DNA of 64,000 nucleotides from Salmonella enterica subsp. diarizonae (lineage in GTDB: Bacteria; Pseudomonadota; Gammaproteobacteria; Enterobacterales; Enterobacteriaceae), in NCBI RefSeq assembly GCF_008692785.1, contig NZ_VXJV01000006.1:248001-312000 (forward strand). The letters run 5' to 3'. This document shows positions 19,246-26,777 of this stretch, piece after piece. The position numbers and the translations under genes were made by a program. Each line of letters starts with the position of its first letter. Positions within the stretch are counted from its first letter, which is position 1. The notes under the pieces are model-generated. The model worked only from the letters and a program-made list of their open reading frames with translations, searched no databases and was not told where the DNA came from.

Positions 19246-21678
19246 ATGACCCAACTGAAACTGGACACGCTCAGCGACCGCATTAAGGCGCACAAAACCG
19301 CGCTGGTACATATCGTGAAACCACCGGTCTGTACCGAACGCGCGCAGCATTATACCGAAATGTATCAGCAGCATCTGGATAAACCGATTCCGGTACGCCG
19401 TGCGCTGGCGCTGGCCCATCACCTGGCGGAACGCACTATCTGGATTAAGCATGATGAACTGATCGTCGGCAACCAGGCAAGCGAAGTTCGGGCCGCGCCA
19501 ATTTTCCCGGAATATACCGTCTCGTGGATTGAAAAAGAGATCGACGCCCTGGCGGACAGGCCCGGCGCGGGTTTTTCCGTAAGTGAAGAAAACAAACGTA
19601 TTCTGCATGACGTCTGCCCGTGGTGGCGCGGCCAAACCGTCCAGGATCGCTGCTACGGTATGTTTACCGATGAACAAAAGGGGCTGCTGGCGACTGGCAT
19701 TATCAAAGCCGAAGGCAATATGACCTCCGGCGATGCGCACCTGGCGGTGAACTTCCCGCTGCTGCTGGAAAAAGGACTTGATGGCCTGCGCGATAAAGTC
19801 GCCGAACGTCGATCACGCATCAACCTGACCGTACTGGAAGATCTGCATGGCGAGCAGTTCCTGAAGGCGATTGATATTGTGCTGGACGCGGTAAGCCAGC
19901 ACATCACGCGCTTTGCCGAGCTGGCGCGCCAGATGGCGGGCGAAGAGACCCGCGAAAGCCGTCGTAAAGAGCTACTCACCATCGCGGAAAACTGCGAGGC
20001 GATTGCTCACGAACCGCCGCAGACTTTCTGGCAAGCATTGCAATTGTGCTACTTCATCCAACTGATTCTGCAAATTGAGTCTAATGGTCACTCGGTGTCG
20101 TTTGGTCGTATGGACCAATATCTCTACTCCTATTATCGTCGCGATGTCGAGCTAAACCAGACGCTGGATCGTGAACACGCCATTGAACTGCTGCATAGCT
20201 GCTGGCTGAAACTGCTGGAAGTAAACAAGATCCGTTCCGGTTCGCACTCTAAAGCTTCCGCGGGCAGCCCGCTATATCAAAACGTCACCATTGGCGGTCA
20301 GAATCTCACCAACGGACAGCCAATGGACGCAGTGAATCCGCTCTCTTACGCCATTCTGGAGTCCTGCGGTCGTCTGCGTTCTACCCAGCCAAACCTCAGT
20401 GTGCGTTATCACGCCGGAATGAGTAACGATTTCCTCGACGCCTGCGTCCAGGTCATCCGCTGTGGCTTTGGGATGCCGGCGTTTAACAATGATGAAATCG
20501 TCATCCCGGAATTTATCAAGCTGGGGATCGAACCGCAGGACGCTTACGATTACGCGGCGATTGGCTGTATCGAAACCGCCGTCGGCGGGAAATGGGGCTA
20601 TCGCTGCACTGGCATGAGCTTTATTAACTTCGCCCGCGTCATGCTGGCGGCGCTGGAAGGCGGTCGCGACGCCACCAGCGGCAAGGTATTTCTGCCGCAG
20701 GAAAAGGCGCTTTCCGCAGGCAACTTCAACAATTTTGATGAAGTGATGGCTGCCTGGGATACCCAAATACGCTACTACACGCGCAAATCGATCGAAATTG
20801 AGTATGTGGTCGACACCATGCTGGAAGAGAACGTCCACGATATTCTCTGCTCGGCGCTGGTAGATGACTGTATTGAGCGCGCGAAGAGTATCAAGCAAGG
20901 CGGCGCTAAATATGACTGGGTATCCGGTCTCCAGGTCGGTATCGCCAACCTGGGCAACAGCCTCGCCGCCGTGAAAAAACTGGTCTTCGAACAGGGCGTT
21001 ATCGGTCAACAGCAGCTTGCCGCCGCGCTGGCCGATGACTTTGACGGGCTGACCCATGAACAGTTGCGCCACCGTCTGATTAACGGCGCACCGAAGTACG
21101 GCAACGATGATGATAGTGTCGATACTCTGCTGGCGCGCGCTTATCAGACCTATATTGATGAGCTGAAGCAATATCATAACCCGCGCTATGGTCGTGGCCC
21201 TATCGGCGGCAACTATTACGCCGGTACGTCATCTATCTCAGCAAACGTGCCGTTTGGCGCCGCGACCATGGCAACCCCGGATGGTCGCAAAGCACATACG
21301 CCGCTGGCGGAAGGCGCAAGCCCTGCGTCAGGTACGGATCATCTCGGCCCGACGGCGGTGATTGGTTCCGTAGGTAAATTACCTACCGGTTCAATTCTCG
21401 GCGGCGTGCTGCTCAACCAGAAACTAAACCCAACGACGCTGGAAAACGAATCCGACAAACAGAAACTGATGGTTCTGCTACGGACGTTCTTTGAGGTGCA
21501 TAAAGGCTGGCATATTCAGTACAATATCGTATCGCGCGAAACACTGCTGGATGCGAAAAAACATCCTGACCAGTACCGCGATCTGGTCGTGCGTGTGGCA
21601 GGTTACTCCGCTTTCTTCACCGCGCTGTCGCCGGATGCGCAGGACGATATCATCGCCCGTACCGAACATATGCTGTAA
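19246..21678 (+). CDS. pflF: Glycyl-radical enzyme YbiW
   Basis: An 810-residue glycyl-radical enzyme, longer than pyruvate formate-lyase and of the diol-dehydratase/decarboxylase-like branch. The thiyl Cys is Cys441 in AIGCIETAVG, and the radical glycine is Gly786 in RVAGYSAFF. It has a single Cys at the active-site loop rather than the Cys-Cys pair of true PFL, so the pyruvate formate-lyase name is doubtful. From memory, E. coli YbiW was recently reported to act on 1,5-anhydroglucitol 6-phosphate; I cannot verify this here. It must work anaerobically with YbiY. Confidence 0.9.
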   Translation: MTQLKLDTLSDRIKAHKTALVHIVKPPVCTERAQHYTEMYQQHLDKPIPVRRALALAHHLAERTIWIKHDELIVGNQASEVRAAPIFPEYTVSWIEKEIDALADRPGAGFSVSEENKRILHDVCPWWRGQTVQDRCYGMFTDEQKGLLATGIIKAEGNMTSGDAHLAVNFPLLLEKGLDGLRDKVAERRSRINLTVLEDLHGEQFLKAIDIVLDAVSQHITRFAELARQMAGEETRESRRKELLTIAENCEAIAHEPPQTFWQALQLCYFIQLILQIESNGHSVSFGRMDQYLYSYYRRDVELNQTLDREHAIELLHSCWLKLLEVNKIRSGSHSKASAGSPLYQNVTIGGQNLTNGQPMDAVNPLSYAILESCGRLRSTQPNLSVRYHAGMSNDFLDACVQVIRCGFGMPAFNNDEIVIPEFIKLGIEPQDAYDYAAIGCIETAVGGKWGYRCTGMSFINFARVMLAALEGGRDATSGKVFLPQEKALSAGNFNNFDEVMAAWDTQIRYYTRKSIEIEYVVDTMLEENVHDILCSALVDDCIERAKSIKQGGAKYDWVSGLQVGIANLGNSLAAVKKLVFEQGVIGQQQLAAALADDFDGLTHEQLRHRLINGAPKYGNDDDSVDTLLARAYQTYIDELKQYHNPRYGRGPIGGNYYAGTSSISANVPFGAATMATPDGRKAHTPLAEGASPASGTDHLGPTAVIGSVGKLPTGSILGGVLLNQKLNPTTLENESDKQKLMVLLRTFFEVHKGWHIQYNIVSRETLLDAKKHPDQYRDLVVRVAGYSAFFTALSPDAQDDIIARTEHML

Positions 21679-21687
21679 TGTACCCTG

Positions 21688-21741
21688 GCGCCATCCGGCA
21701 ATATGTCCGAACTGCCTGATGGCGCTGCGCTTAACAGCGCC
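21688..21741. repeat. REP/BIME element between ybiW and ybiV
   Basis: GCGCCATCCGGCA (about 21688-21700) faces TGCCTGATGGCGC across 14 bases, with 12 of 13 bases complementary. A second hairpin, GGCGCTG (21721-21727) with CAGCGCC (21735-21741), follows. This is a typical pair of opposed REP units between convergent genes. Confidence 0.75.
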
Positions 21742-21757
21742 TACGCAGGTCTGTTAA

Positions 21758-22567
21758 TCAGAAGGGAGCGGTGCCGTCAAGCACGGCTTGAATGACGTTG
21801 AGCGCGCCTTGATGGTTATTATCATCAGTGTGATAACGTGAAAGCGCTTTGATATTGTCTGCGGCATTGCCCATGGCAAAAGAGTAATGCGCCATTTTCA
21901 ACATTTCCGCATCATTACCGCTGTCGCCAATGGCGACGACATTCTGTGGTGACCTGTTCCAGCGCTTTAACAGGCGACTGATGCCATTCGCTTTATGCAG
22001 TCCCGGGATAATCAGGTCGATAAAACCAAAGCCGCTGGTGACGGGCTTCATGATGCCATCCAGAGATACGTGCAGTTTGTCGATAACCAGCGGAATTTGT
22101 TCATCGGGCAAATTCAGGGAAAACTTAAACAGGATATCGTCAATGTCGTGATAATCGTTTACCGGCTGCAGGCGGTGATAATGTTTGGCCATCAGCGCCA
22201 CGAAAGTATCGGGAGCATTTTCGCTGACATAAGCGCTTTTCAGACCACAGGCGACGAAGTTAAGCTGCTTATCTTTCAGCAGTTCGCCAATCACAATACG
22301 CGATTCATGCCGGGTTAGCTCCCCGTGAAACAACTGCTTGCCATGTTCATACACCAGCGCGCCATTTTCTGCGACGAAGGAAATTTCGTCTTTCAGTTCG
22401 GGGAAGAAGGAGATCAACTGGTAGTACTGGTTACCGCTGGCGACCACAAATTCGATATTACGTTTTTTCAGTTCCTGATACTGCGCCATGAAGCGTACAC
22501 GATCGTACTGCTTGGCATCGTCGAGAAAAGTGCCGTCCATATCGGTAACGACAACGTTAACGGTCAT
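21758..22567 (-). CDS. ybiV: HAD sugar phosphatase YbiV
   Basis: A 269-residue Cof-type HAD phosphatase. Motifs are DMDGTF near the N-terminus, VVASGN, and the C-terminal [11 protein letters not shown]. coli YbiV hydrolyses sugar phosphates such as ribose 5-phosphate and glucose 6-phosphate in vitro. The ATG at 22567 has an AGGAG SD and matches E. coli; an in-frame start at 22603 is not conserved. It is a paralog of YbjI at the left of the window. An operator-like motif shared with ybiYW and ybiU lies 69 bases upstream. Confidence 0.92.
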   Translation of the reverse strand: MTVNVVVTDMDGTFLDDAKQYDRVRFMAQYQELKKRNIEFVVASGNQYYQLISFFPELKDEISFVAENGALVYEHGKQLFHGELTRHESRIVIGELLKDKQLNFVACGLKSAYVSENAPDTFVALMAKHYHRLQPVNDYHDIDDILFKFSLNLPDEQIPLVIDKLHVSLDGIMKPVTSGFGFIDLIIPGLHKANGISRLLKRWNRSPQNVVAIGDSGNDAEMLKMAHYSFAMGNAADNIKALSRYHTDDNNHQGALNVIQAVLDGTAPF

Positions 22568-22635
22568 ACTTAAGCTCCTGGCTGTAACTGCGACCAGAAA
22601 CATTTTAATAACAATGTGAGCAGAACCACAAATTT

Positions 22636-22651
22636 ATTTCGAATGAAAAGT
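22636..22651 (-). promoter_or_regulatory. Operator-like motif, copy 2 (ybiV)
   Basis: Read on the minus strand, ACTTTTCATTCGAAAT shares the 12-mer TTTCATTCGAAA exactly with the ybiYW copy. A further partial copy, GAACGAAAG, lies at 22656-22664. Confidence 0.5.
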
Positions 22652-22799
22652 GGCTGAACGAAAGGAATAGCCGCATAAGACATTAAAGCGTCCTACCCCC
22701 CCTACGTTTTCATCTCGCTTTCCGCCTTGTGATCCCCTGCAATATTTTAAACTTGCATTAACTTTATTTTAACTTAAAGTATCACATGTAATGAATTTT

Positions 22800-22816
22800 A
22801 CCTTCGAACGAAAGTT
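22800..22816 (-). promoter_or_regulatory. Operator-like motif, copy 3 (ybiU)
   Basis: Read on the minus strand, AACTTTCGTTCGAAGGT differs from the ybiYW copy at 2 of 17 positions. It ends 12 bases before the ybiU ATG, within the expected 5' leader or promoter. Confidence 0.5.
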
Positions 22817-22828
22817 AGTGAGGTTAAT

Positions 22829-24094
22829 ATGACGATTCCTTTTACCCACGAAACGCTGCCCACCGACCCAAAAGCGGCTATTCGTCAGATGAAGCAGGCG
22901 CTACGCGCGCAAATCGGCGACGTGCAGGCAGTGTTCGACCGTCTGAGCGCCACCATAGCAGCCCGGGTGGCGGAAATTAACGATCTAAAGGCGCAGGGAC
23001 AGCCGATATGGCCGATGATACCTTTTAGCGAACTGGCGATGGGCAACATTAGCGATGCCACCCGCGACGAGGTTAAGCGCCGCGGGTGCGCGGTAATTAA
23101 AGGTCATTTTCCACGCGAACGTGCGCTGGCATGGGACCAGTCGATGCTCGACTATCTGGACAAGAACCATTTTGACGAGGTGTATAAAGGACCGGGGGAT
23201 AATTTTTTCGGTACGCTGAGCGCCTCCCGGCCTGAAATCTATCCTGTCTACTGGTCGCAGGCGCAAATGCAGGCCCGCCAAAGTGAAGAGATGGCGCTGG
23301 CGCAGTCGTTCCTCAACCGCCTGTGGCAGGTAGAACGCGACGGCAAGCGATGGTTTAATCCGGATATCAGCATAATTTACCCGGATCGTATCCGTCGCCG
23401 CCCGCCGGGCACCACGTCCAAAGGGCTGGGAGCGCATACCGACTCCGGCGCGCTGGAACGCTGGTTGTTGCCAGCCTATCAGCAGGTATTCGCCAGCGTG
23501 TTTAACGGCAATGTCGAGCAGTACGATCCTTGGAATGCGGCGCACCGTACCGAAGTTGAAGAGTATACGGTGGATAACACCACAAAATGCTCGGTATTTC
23601 GCACCTTCCAGGGCTGGACCGCGCTCTCCGATATGCTGCCCGGTCAGGGCTTGCTTCATGTCGTCCCTATCCCGGAGGCGATGGCGTATATTCTGCTGCG
23701 CCCGCTACTGGATGATGTCCCGGAAGATGAATTATGCGGCGTCGCGCCAGGCCGGGTGCTGCCGGTTTCGGAACGGTGGCATCCTTTACTGATGGCGGCG
23801 TTAACCAGCATTCCGCCGCTGGAAGCCGGGGATTCCGTGTGGTGGCATTGCGATATCATCCACTCCGTCGCCCCCGTCGAAAATCAGCAGGGCTGGGGTA
23901 ATGTGATGTACATTCCTGCCGCACCAATGTGTGAGAAGAATCTGGCCTATGCGCGTAAGGTAAAAGCGGCGCTGGAGACAGGCGCATCACCGGGCGATTT
24001 CCCGCGCGAGGACTATGAAACAACCTGGGAGGGGCGCTTCACGCTGCGCGATCTGAATATTCACGGCAAACGGGCATTAGGTATGGACGTTTGA
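22829..24094 (+). CDS. ybiU: DUF1479 protein YbiU (putative Fe/2-oxoglutarate oxygenase fold)
   Basis: A 421-residue cytosolic protein of the DUF1479 family, full length against E. coli YbiU. HTD in LGAHTDSGALER and a later WWHCDIIHSV supply an H-x-D...H arrangement like the iron-binding triad of cupin-type Fe(II)/2-oxoglutarate oxygenases. The substrate is unknown. It lies divergent from ybiV and shares its operator-like motif. Its 3' end overlaps the convergent LacI-type gene by 34 bases. Confidence 0.85.
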   Translation: MTIPFTHETLPTDPKAAIRQMKQALRAQIGDVQAVFDRLSATIAARVAEINDLKAQGQPIWPMIPFSELAMGNISDATRDEVKRRGCAVIKGHFPRERALAWDQSMLDYLDKNHFDEVYKGPGDNFFGTLSASRPEIYPVYWSQAQMQARQSEEMALAQSFLNRLWQVERDGKRWFNPDISIIYPDRIRRRPPGTTSKGLGAHTDSGALERWLLPAYQQVFASVFNGNVEQYDPWNAAHRTEVEEYTVDNTTKCSVFRTFQGWTALSDMLPGQGLLHVVPIPEAMAYILLRPLLDDVPEDELCGVAPGRVLPVSERWHPLLMAALTSIPPLEAGDSVWWHCDIIHSVAPVENQQGWGNVMYIPAAPMCEKNLAYARKVKAALETGASPGDFPREDYETTWEGRFTLRDLNIHGKRALGMDV

Positions 24095-25164
24095 CTGTCG
24101 TACAGCCCCTCGCCTGTGACAATGGTGTGTCCTTTGCCTGGGCGCACCCGTCGTACCGACTCCCGTACCACCAGACGCCCATGCAACAATAACGAGCCGA
24201 TGGGCGCATGCGGGCGGATCAGGCGCTGTTGCAGCATCTGTACCGCCTCCACGCCCAGCTCATCGCGTGGCACGTGCACCGCCGTAAGTGGAACATCTTC
24301 GATCGCCGCCAGATTAAACGCGTCAATACTCATAATTGAAATATCCTGCGGCACGCGCAGGCCGCGAAGACGTAACGCATTAATAGCGCCTGCCGCCATA
24401 AAATCACCGCCGACCAGCAAGGCGGTCGGCAACCGCCTTCCATCGGCTGCATCCAGCCAGGCTCCAACCTTGTCTTCCGTTTCTTTAGCGCTGAAGTTGC
24501 TGATATTCAGTAAATCTCGCTCGTCCAGAAAATCCAGGTTGTGCTGCCGCCATGACTCTTTAATGCCCGCCAGACGCTGTTCCATCGTGTAACGGCGCAG
24601 GCACATGACGTTCATTACCTCCCGATGTCCCATCTCAAAAAGATAGCGGGCGGCAAAAGCGCCAATCAGACGATGGTCTGGCGCAATTAAGGGCAGCCGC
24701 ATCCGATCATCGCGACAATTGATCAATACGCAGGGTTTAGCGAGATCCACCGCCAAATCGTGAATATGCGGATCATCAATACCAATCAGGATCGCCGCCT
24801 GAGTCTCCGCATCATTCATTCTGGCCAGAAACAGCGCCGGGTCACTGTCGTTCTCTTCCAGCGCACAGTAGCGCAGGCGTACTTCATGCGGCGCGAGCGC
24901 TTTACTGATGCTCTGGATTACGCGGTAGTAAAAAATATCCAGTCGCTCATCAAACGCCCGCGGCGGCGCGAAAACAAGCAAATTGTTAAGCAACAGGCGG
25001 CCTGCGGCCATACCTTCCATTACCCCCAACTCGCGGGCGCAGGCCAGAACCTCTTTACGCGCGTGGTCGCTGGTATTTGATTTCCCGGACAACACGCGCG
25101 ACACCGTACTGGCAGACAGTCCGGTGCGTGCGGCAATTTCTGCGATTTTCAGCTTCTTTTCCAT
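24061..25164 (-). CDS. LacI-family transcriptional regulator
   Basis: A 367-residue LacI/GalR-type regulator (start MEKKLKIAEIAA at 25164; MDHK four codons earlier is possible). The N-terminal helix-turn-helix is IAARTGLSASTVSRVLSGKS. A periplasmic-binding-protein-like sensor domain follows, with VLINCRDD, GHREVMNVMCLRRYTMEQRL and GDFMAAGAINAL. It is longer than the usual 330-345 residues; the extra C-terminal tail overlaps the ybiU 3' end. It is divergent from an ExuT-like transporter and a GH31 glycosidase, so it probably controls that pair in response to a sugar. No K-12 gene sits here. Confidence 0.88.
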   Translation of the reverse strand: MEKKLKIAEIAARTGLSASTVSRVLSGKSNTSDHARKEVLACARELGVMEGMAAGRLLLNNLLVFAPPRAFDERLDIFYYRVIQSISKALAPHEVRLRYCALEENDSDPALFLARMNDAETQAAILIGIDDPHIHDLAVDLAKPCVLINCRDDRMRLPLIAPDHRLIGAFAARYLFEMGHREVMNVMCLRRYTMEQRLAGIKESWRQHNLDFLDERDLLNISNFSAKETEDKVGAWLDAADGRRLPTALLVGGDFMAAGAINALRLRGLRVPQDISIMSIDAFNLAAIEDVPLTAVHVPRDELGVEAVQMLQQRLIRPHAPIGSLLLHGRLVVRESVRRVRPGKGHTIVTGEGLYDSQTSIPNARLP

Positions 25165-25189
25165 TTTGTGATCCACTTCAAATTCAGAA

Positions 25190-25205
25190 ATGAAAGAAAT
25201 TTCAT
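25190..25205. promoter_or_regulatory. Inverted repeat, candidate LacI-type operator
   Basis: ATGAAA-GAAA-TTTCAT is a perfect 6+6 inverted repeat 26 bases upstream of the LacI-type start codon. It contains GAAATTTCA, which recurs at 25354-25362 before the divergent transporter. The pair of sites suggests autoregulation plus control of the module. This is a candidate only. Confidence 0.4.
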
Positions 25206-25353
25206 AGCCAAAAAAACCCGGCTTGCCTGACCTGAAAAAGGTGTTTGTACCCTAGCGTAGCGCGTGATGAAAAAACGTGCACAAAACCCGCTTTTCGGCG
25301 CTTTTTCACTCTCTTATTGTGAACTGACAGAACAGCTTCCCCCAGTAATAGTG

Positions 25354-25362
25354 GAAATTTCA
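25354..25362. promoter_or_regulatory. Second GAAATTTCA element upstream of the transporter
   Basis: GTGGAAATTTCAAAA repeats the GAAATTTCA core found at 25196-25204. It lies about 100 bases before the transporter ATG. Confidence 0.35.
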
Positions 25363-25461
25363 AAAAATAAAATAATAAAAATCAAAACGTTAAATAATGT
25401 GGTGTAACCGTTTTCTCAACAACTGTTCCGCCGCGCCCTATACCATTACGTGGAGACCCTT

Positions 25462-26763
25462 ATGAGCCAGGGCATCAATAATAATATGGCCGCCAGCAAA
25501 CCCCGCCGCGTAGTAAAAAATCTGCGTTGGTGGATGCTGATCCTCTTTTTGCTTGGCGTCACCGTTAACTACATCACTCGCAATTCGCTGGGCATTCTGG
25601 CGCTGGAACTGAAAAGCAGTCTGGGGATCACCACCGAGCAGTATTCGTGGATTGTCGGTGCGTTCCAGCTAGCCTATACCTTGTTCCAGCCGCTGTGCGG
25701 TTGGCTAATTGACGTGATTGGCCTCAAGCTGGGCTTTATGATCTGCGCCGGATTGTGGGCGCTGGCCTGCTTACTTCATGCTGGCGCTGGTAGCTGGTTA
25801 CAGCTTGCTATTCTGCGTTTTTTTATGGGCGGCGCGGAGGCGGCTGCGACCCCGGCCAATGCTAAAACCATTGGCGAATGGTTCCCGAAATCCGAACGCC
25901 CTATCGCGTCGGGTTGGGCAGGCGTCGGCTTCTCTATCGGCGCAATGTTGGCGCCGCCCATCATTTACTTTGCCCATGCATCTTTTGGCTGGCAGGGCGC
26001 GTTTATGTTTGCCGGCGTGCTGGCGATGTTGTGGGTCATACTGTGGTGGATATTCTATAACACGCCGGATAAACACCCGAACCTGAGCCAGAGTGAACTG
26101 GACTATATTCACCAGGATAATGAAGCTCCGGCGATAAAATTACCGTTCCTCACTGCGTTAAAAACGGTCGCCAGGGATAAACGTTTCTATGGGATCGCTA
26201 TCCCGGCTTTTATGGCGGAACCCGCCTGGGCAGTACTGAGCTTCTGGGTGCCGTTATATCTGTCAAAAGAGCTGGGTATGGATCTTAAGCAAATCGCCAT
26301 GTTCGCCTGGCTGCCATTCCTCGCCGCCGATCTCGGTAGCGTTGCCAGTGGTTATCTGACCAGGCTCTATACCCGTATTTTCGGTTTTACCCGCATCAAC
26401 TCGGTCGTCGCGAGCTCCGTTACCGGCGCATTTCTGATGATTTCACTGGCGATCGTCACCTTCACCAAAAGTCCCTATATCACCATCATCCTGATTTCCA
26501 TCGGCGGCTTCGGCCATCAGATCATCTCCTGCATGTTAAGCGCGCTGGTCGTGGAGTCGTTCGATAAGGGACAAATGGCGACCGTTAACGGTATGCGCGG
26601 TTCTGCCGCATGGATCGCGAGCTTTCTGTTTTCCCTGATTATCGGGGTGACAGCCGACAAAATTGGCTTCAACCCGCTGTTTATCGCCATGGGCTTCTTC
26701 GACCTGATTGGCGCCTTCTTCCTGGTCGCTTTTATTGCTGAACGTCGCGCAAAACGCGCCTGA
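25462..26763 (+). CDS. ExuT-like MFS sugar-acid transporter
   Basis: A 433-residue MFS protein of the anion:cation symporter (hexuronate) type. It resembles E. coli ExuT in many segments: YITRN, AAEAA, EWFPKSERPIA, GFSIGAMLAPP, FLAEPAW-like FMAEPAW and IGGFGHQ. About 12 membrane spans are visible. The ATG at 25462 has a GGAGA SD 6 bases upstream; the frame also opens with a GTG at 25450. The GH31 gene follows within 14 bases, so they are one operon. A uronate, sugar-acid or glycoside substrate is inferred from the family. Confidence 0.85.
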   Translation: MSQGINNNMAASKPRRVVKNLRWWMLILFLLGVTVNYITRNSLGILALELKSSLGITTEQYSWIVGAFQLAYTLFQPLCGWLIDVIGLKLGFMICAGLWALACLLHAGAGSWLQLAILRFFMGGAEAAATPANAKTIGEWFPKSERPIASGWAGVGFSIGAMLAPPIIYFAHASFGWQGAFMFAGVLAMLWVILWWIFYNTPDKHPNLSQSELDYIHQDNEAPAIKLPFLTALKTVARDKRFYGIAIPAFMAEPAWAVLSFWVPLYLSKELGMDLKQIAMFAWLPFLAADLGSVASGYLTRLYTRIFGFTRINSVVASSVTGAFLMISLAIVTFTKSPYITIILISIGGFGHQIISCMLSALVVESFDKGQMATVNGMRGSAAWIASFLFSLIIGVTADKIGFNPLFIAMGFFDLIGAFFLVAFIAERRAKRA

Positions 26764-26777
26764 GAGTGAATGTAAAT

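Noticed and set aside
20272-21177. 301-codon open frame antisense to ybiW
   Set aside because: It mirrors the codon structure of a strongly conserved glycyl-radical gene, has no recognisable domain and no ribosome-binding site; it is a shadow frame.
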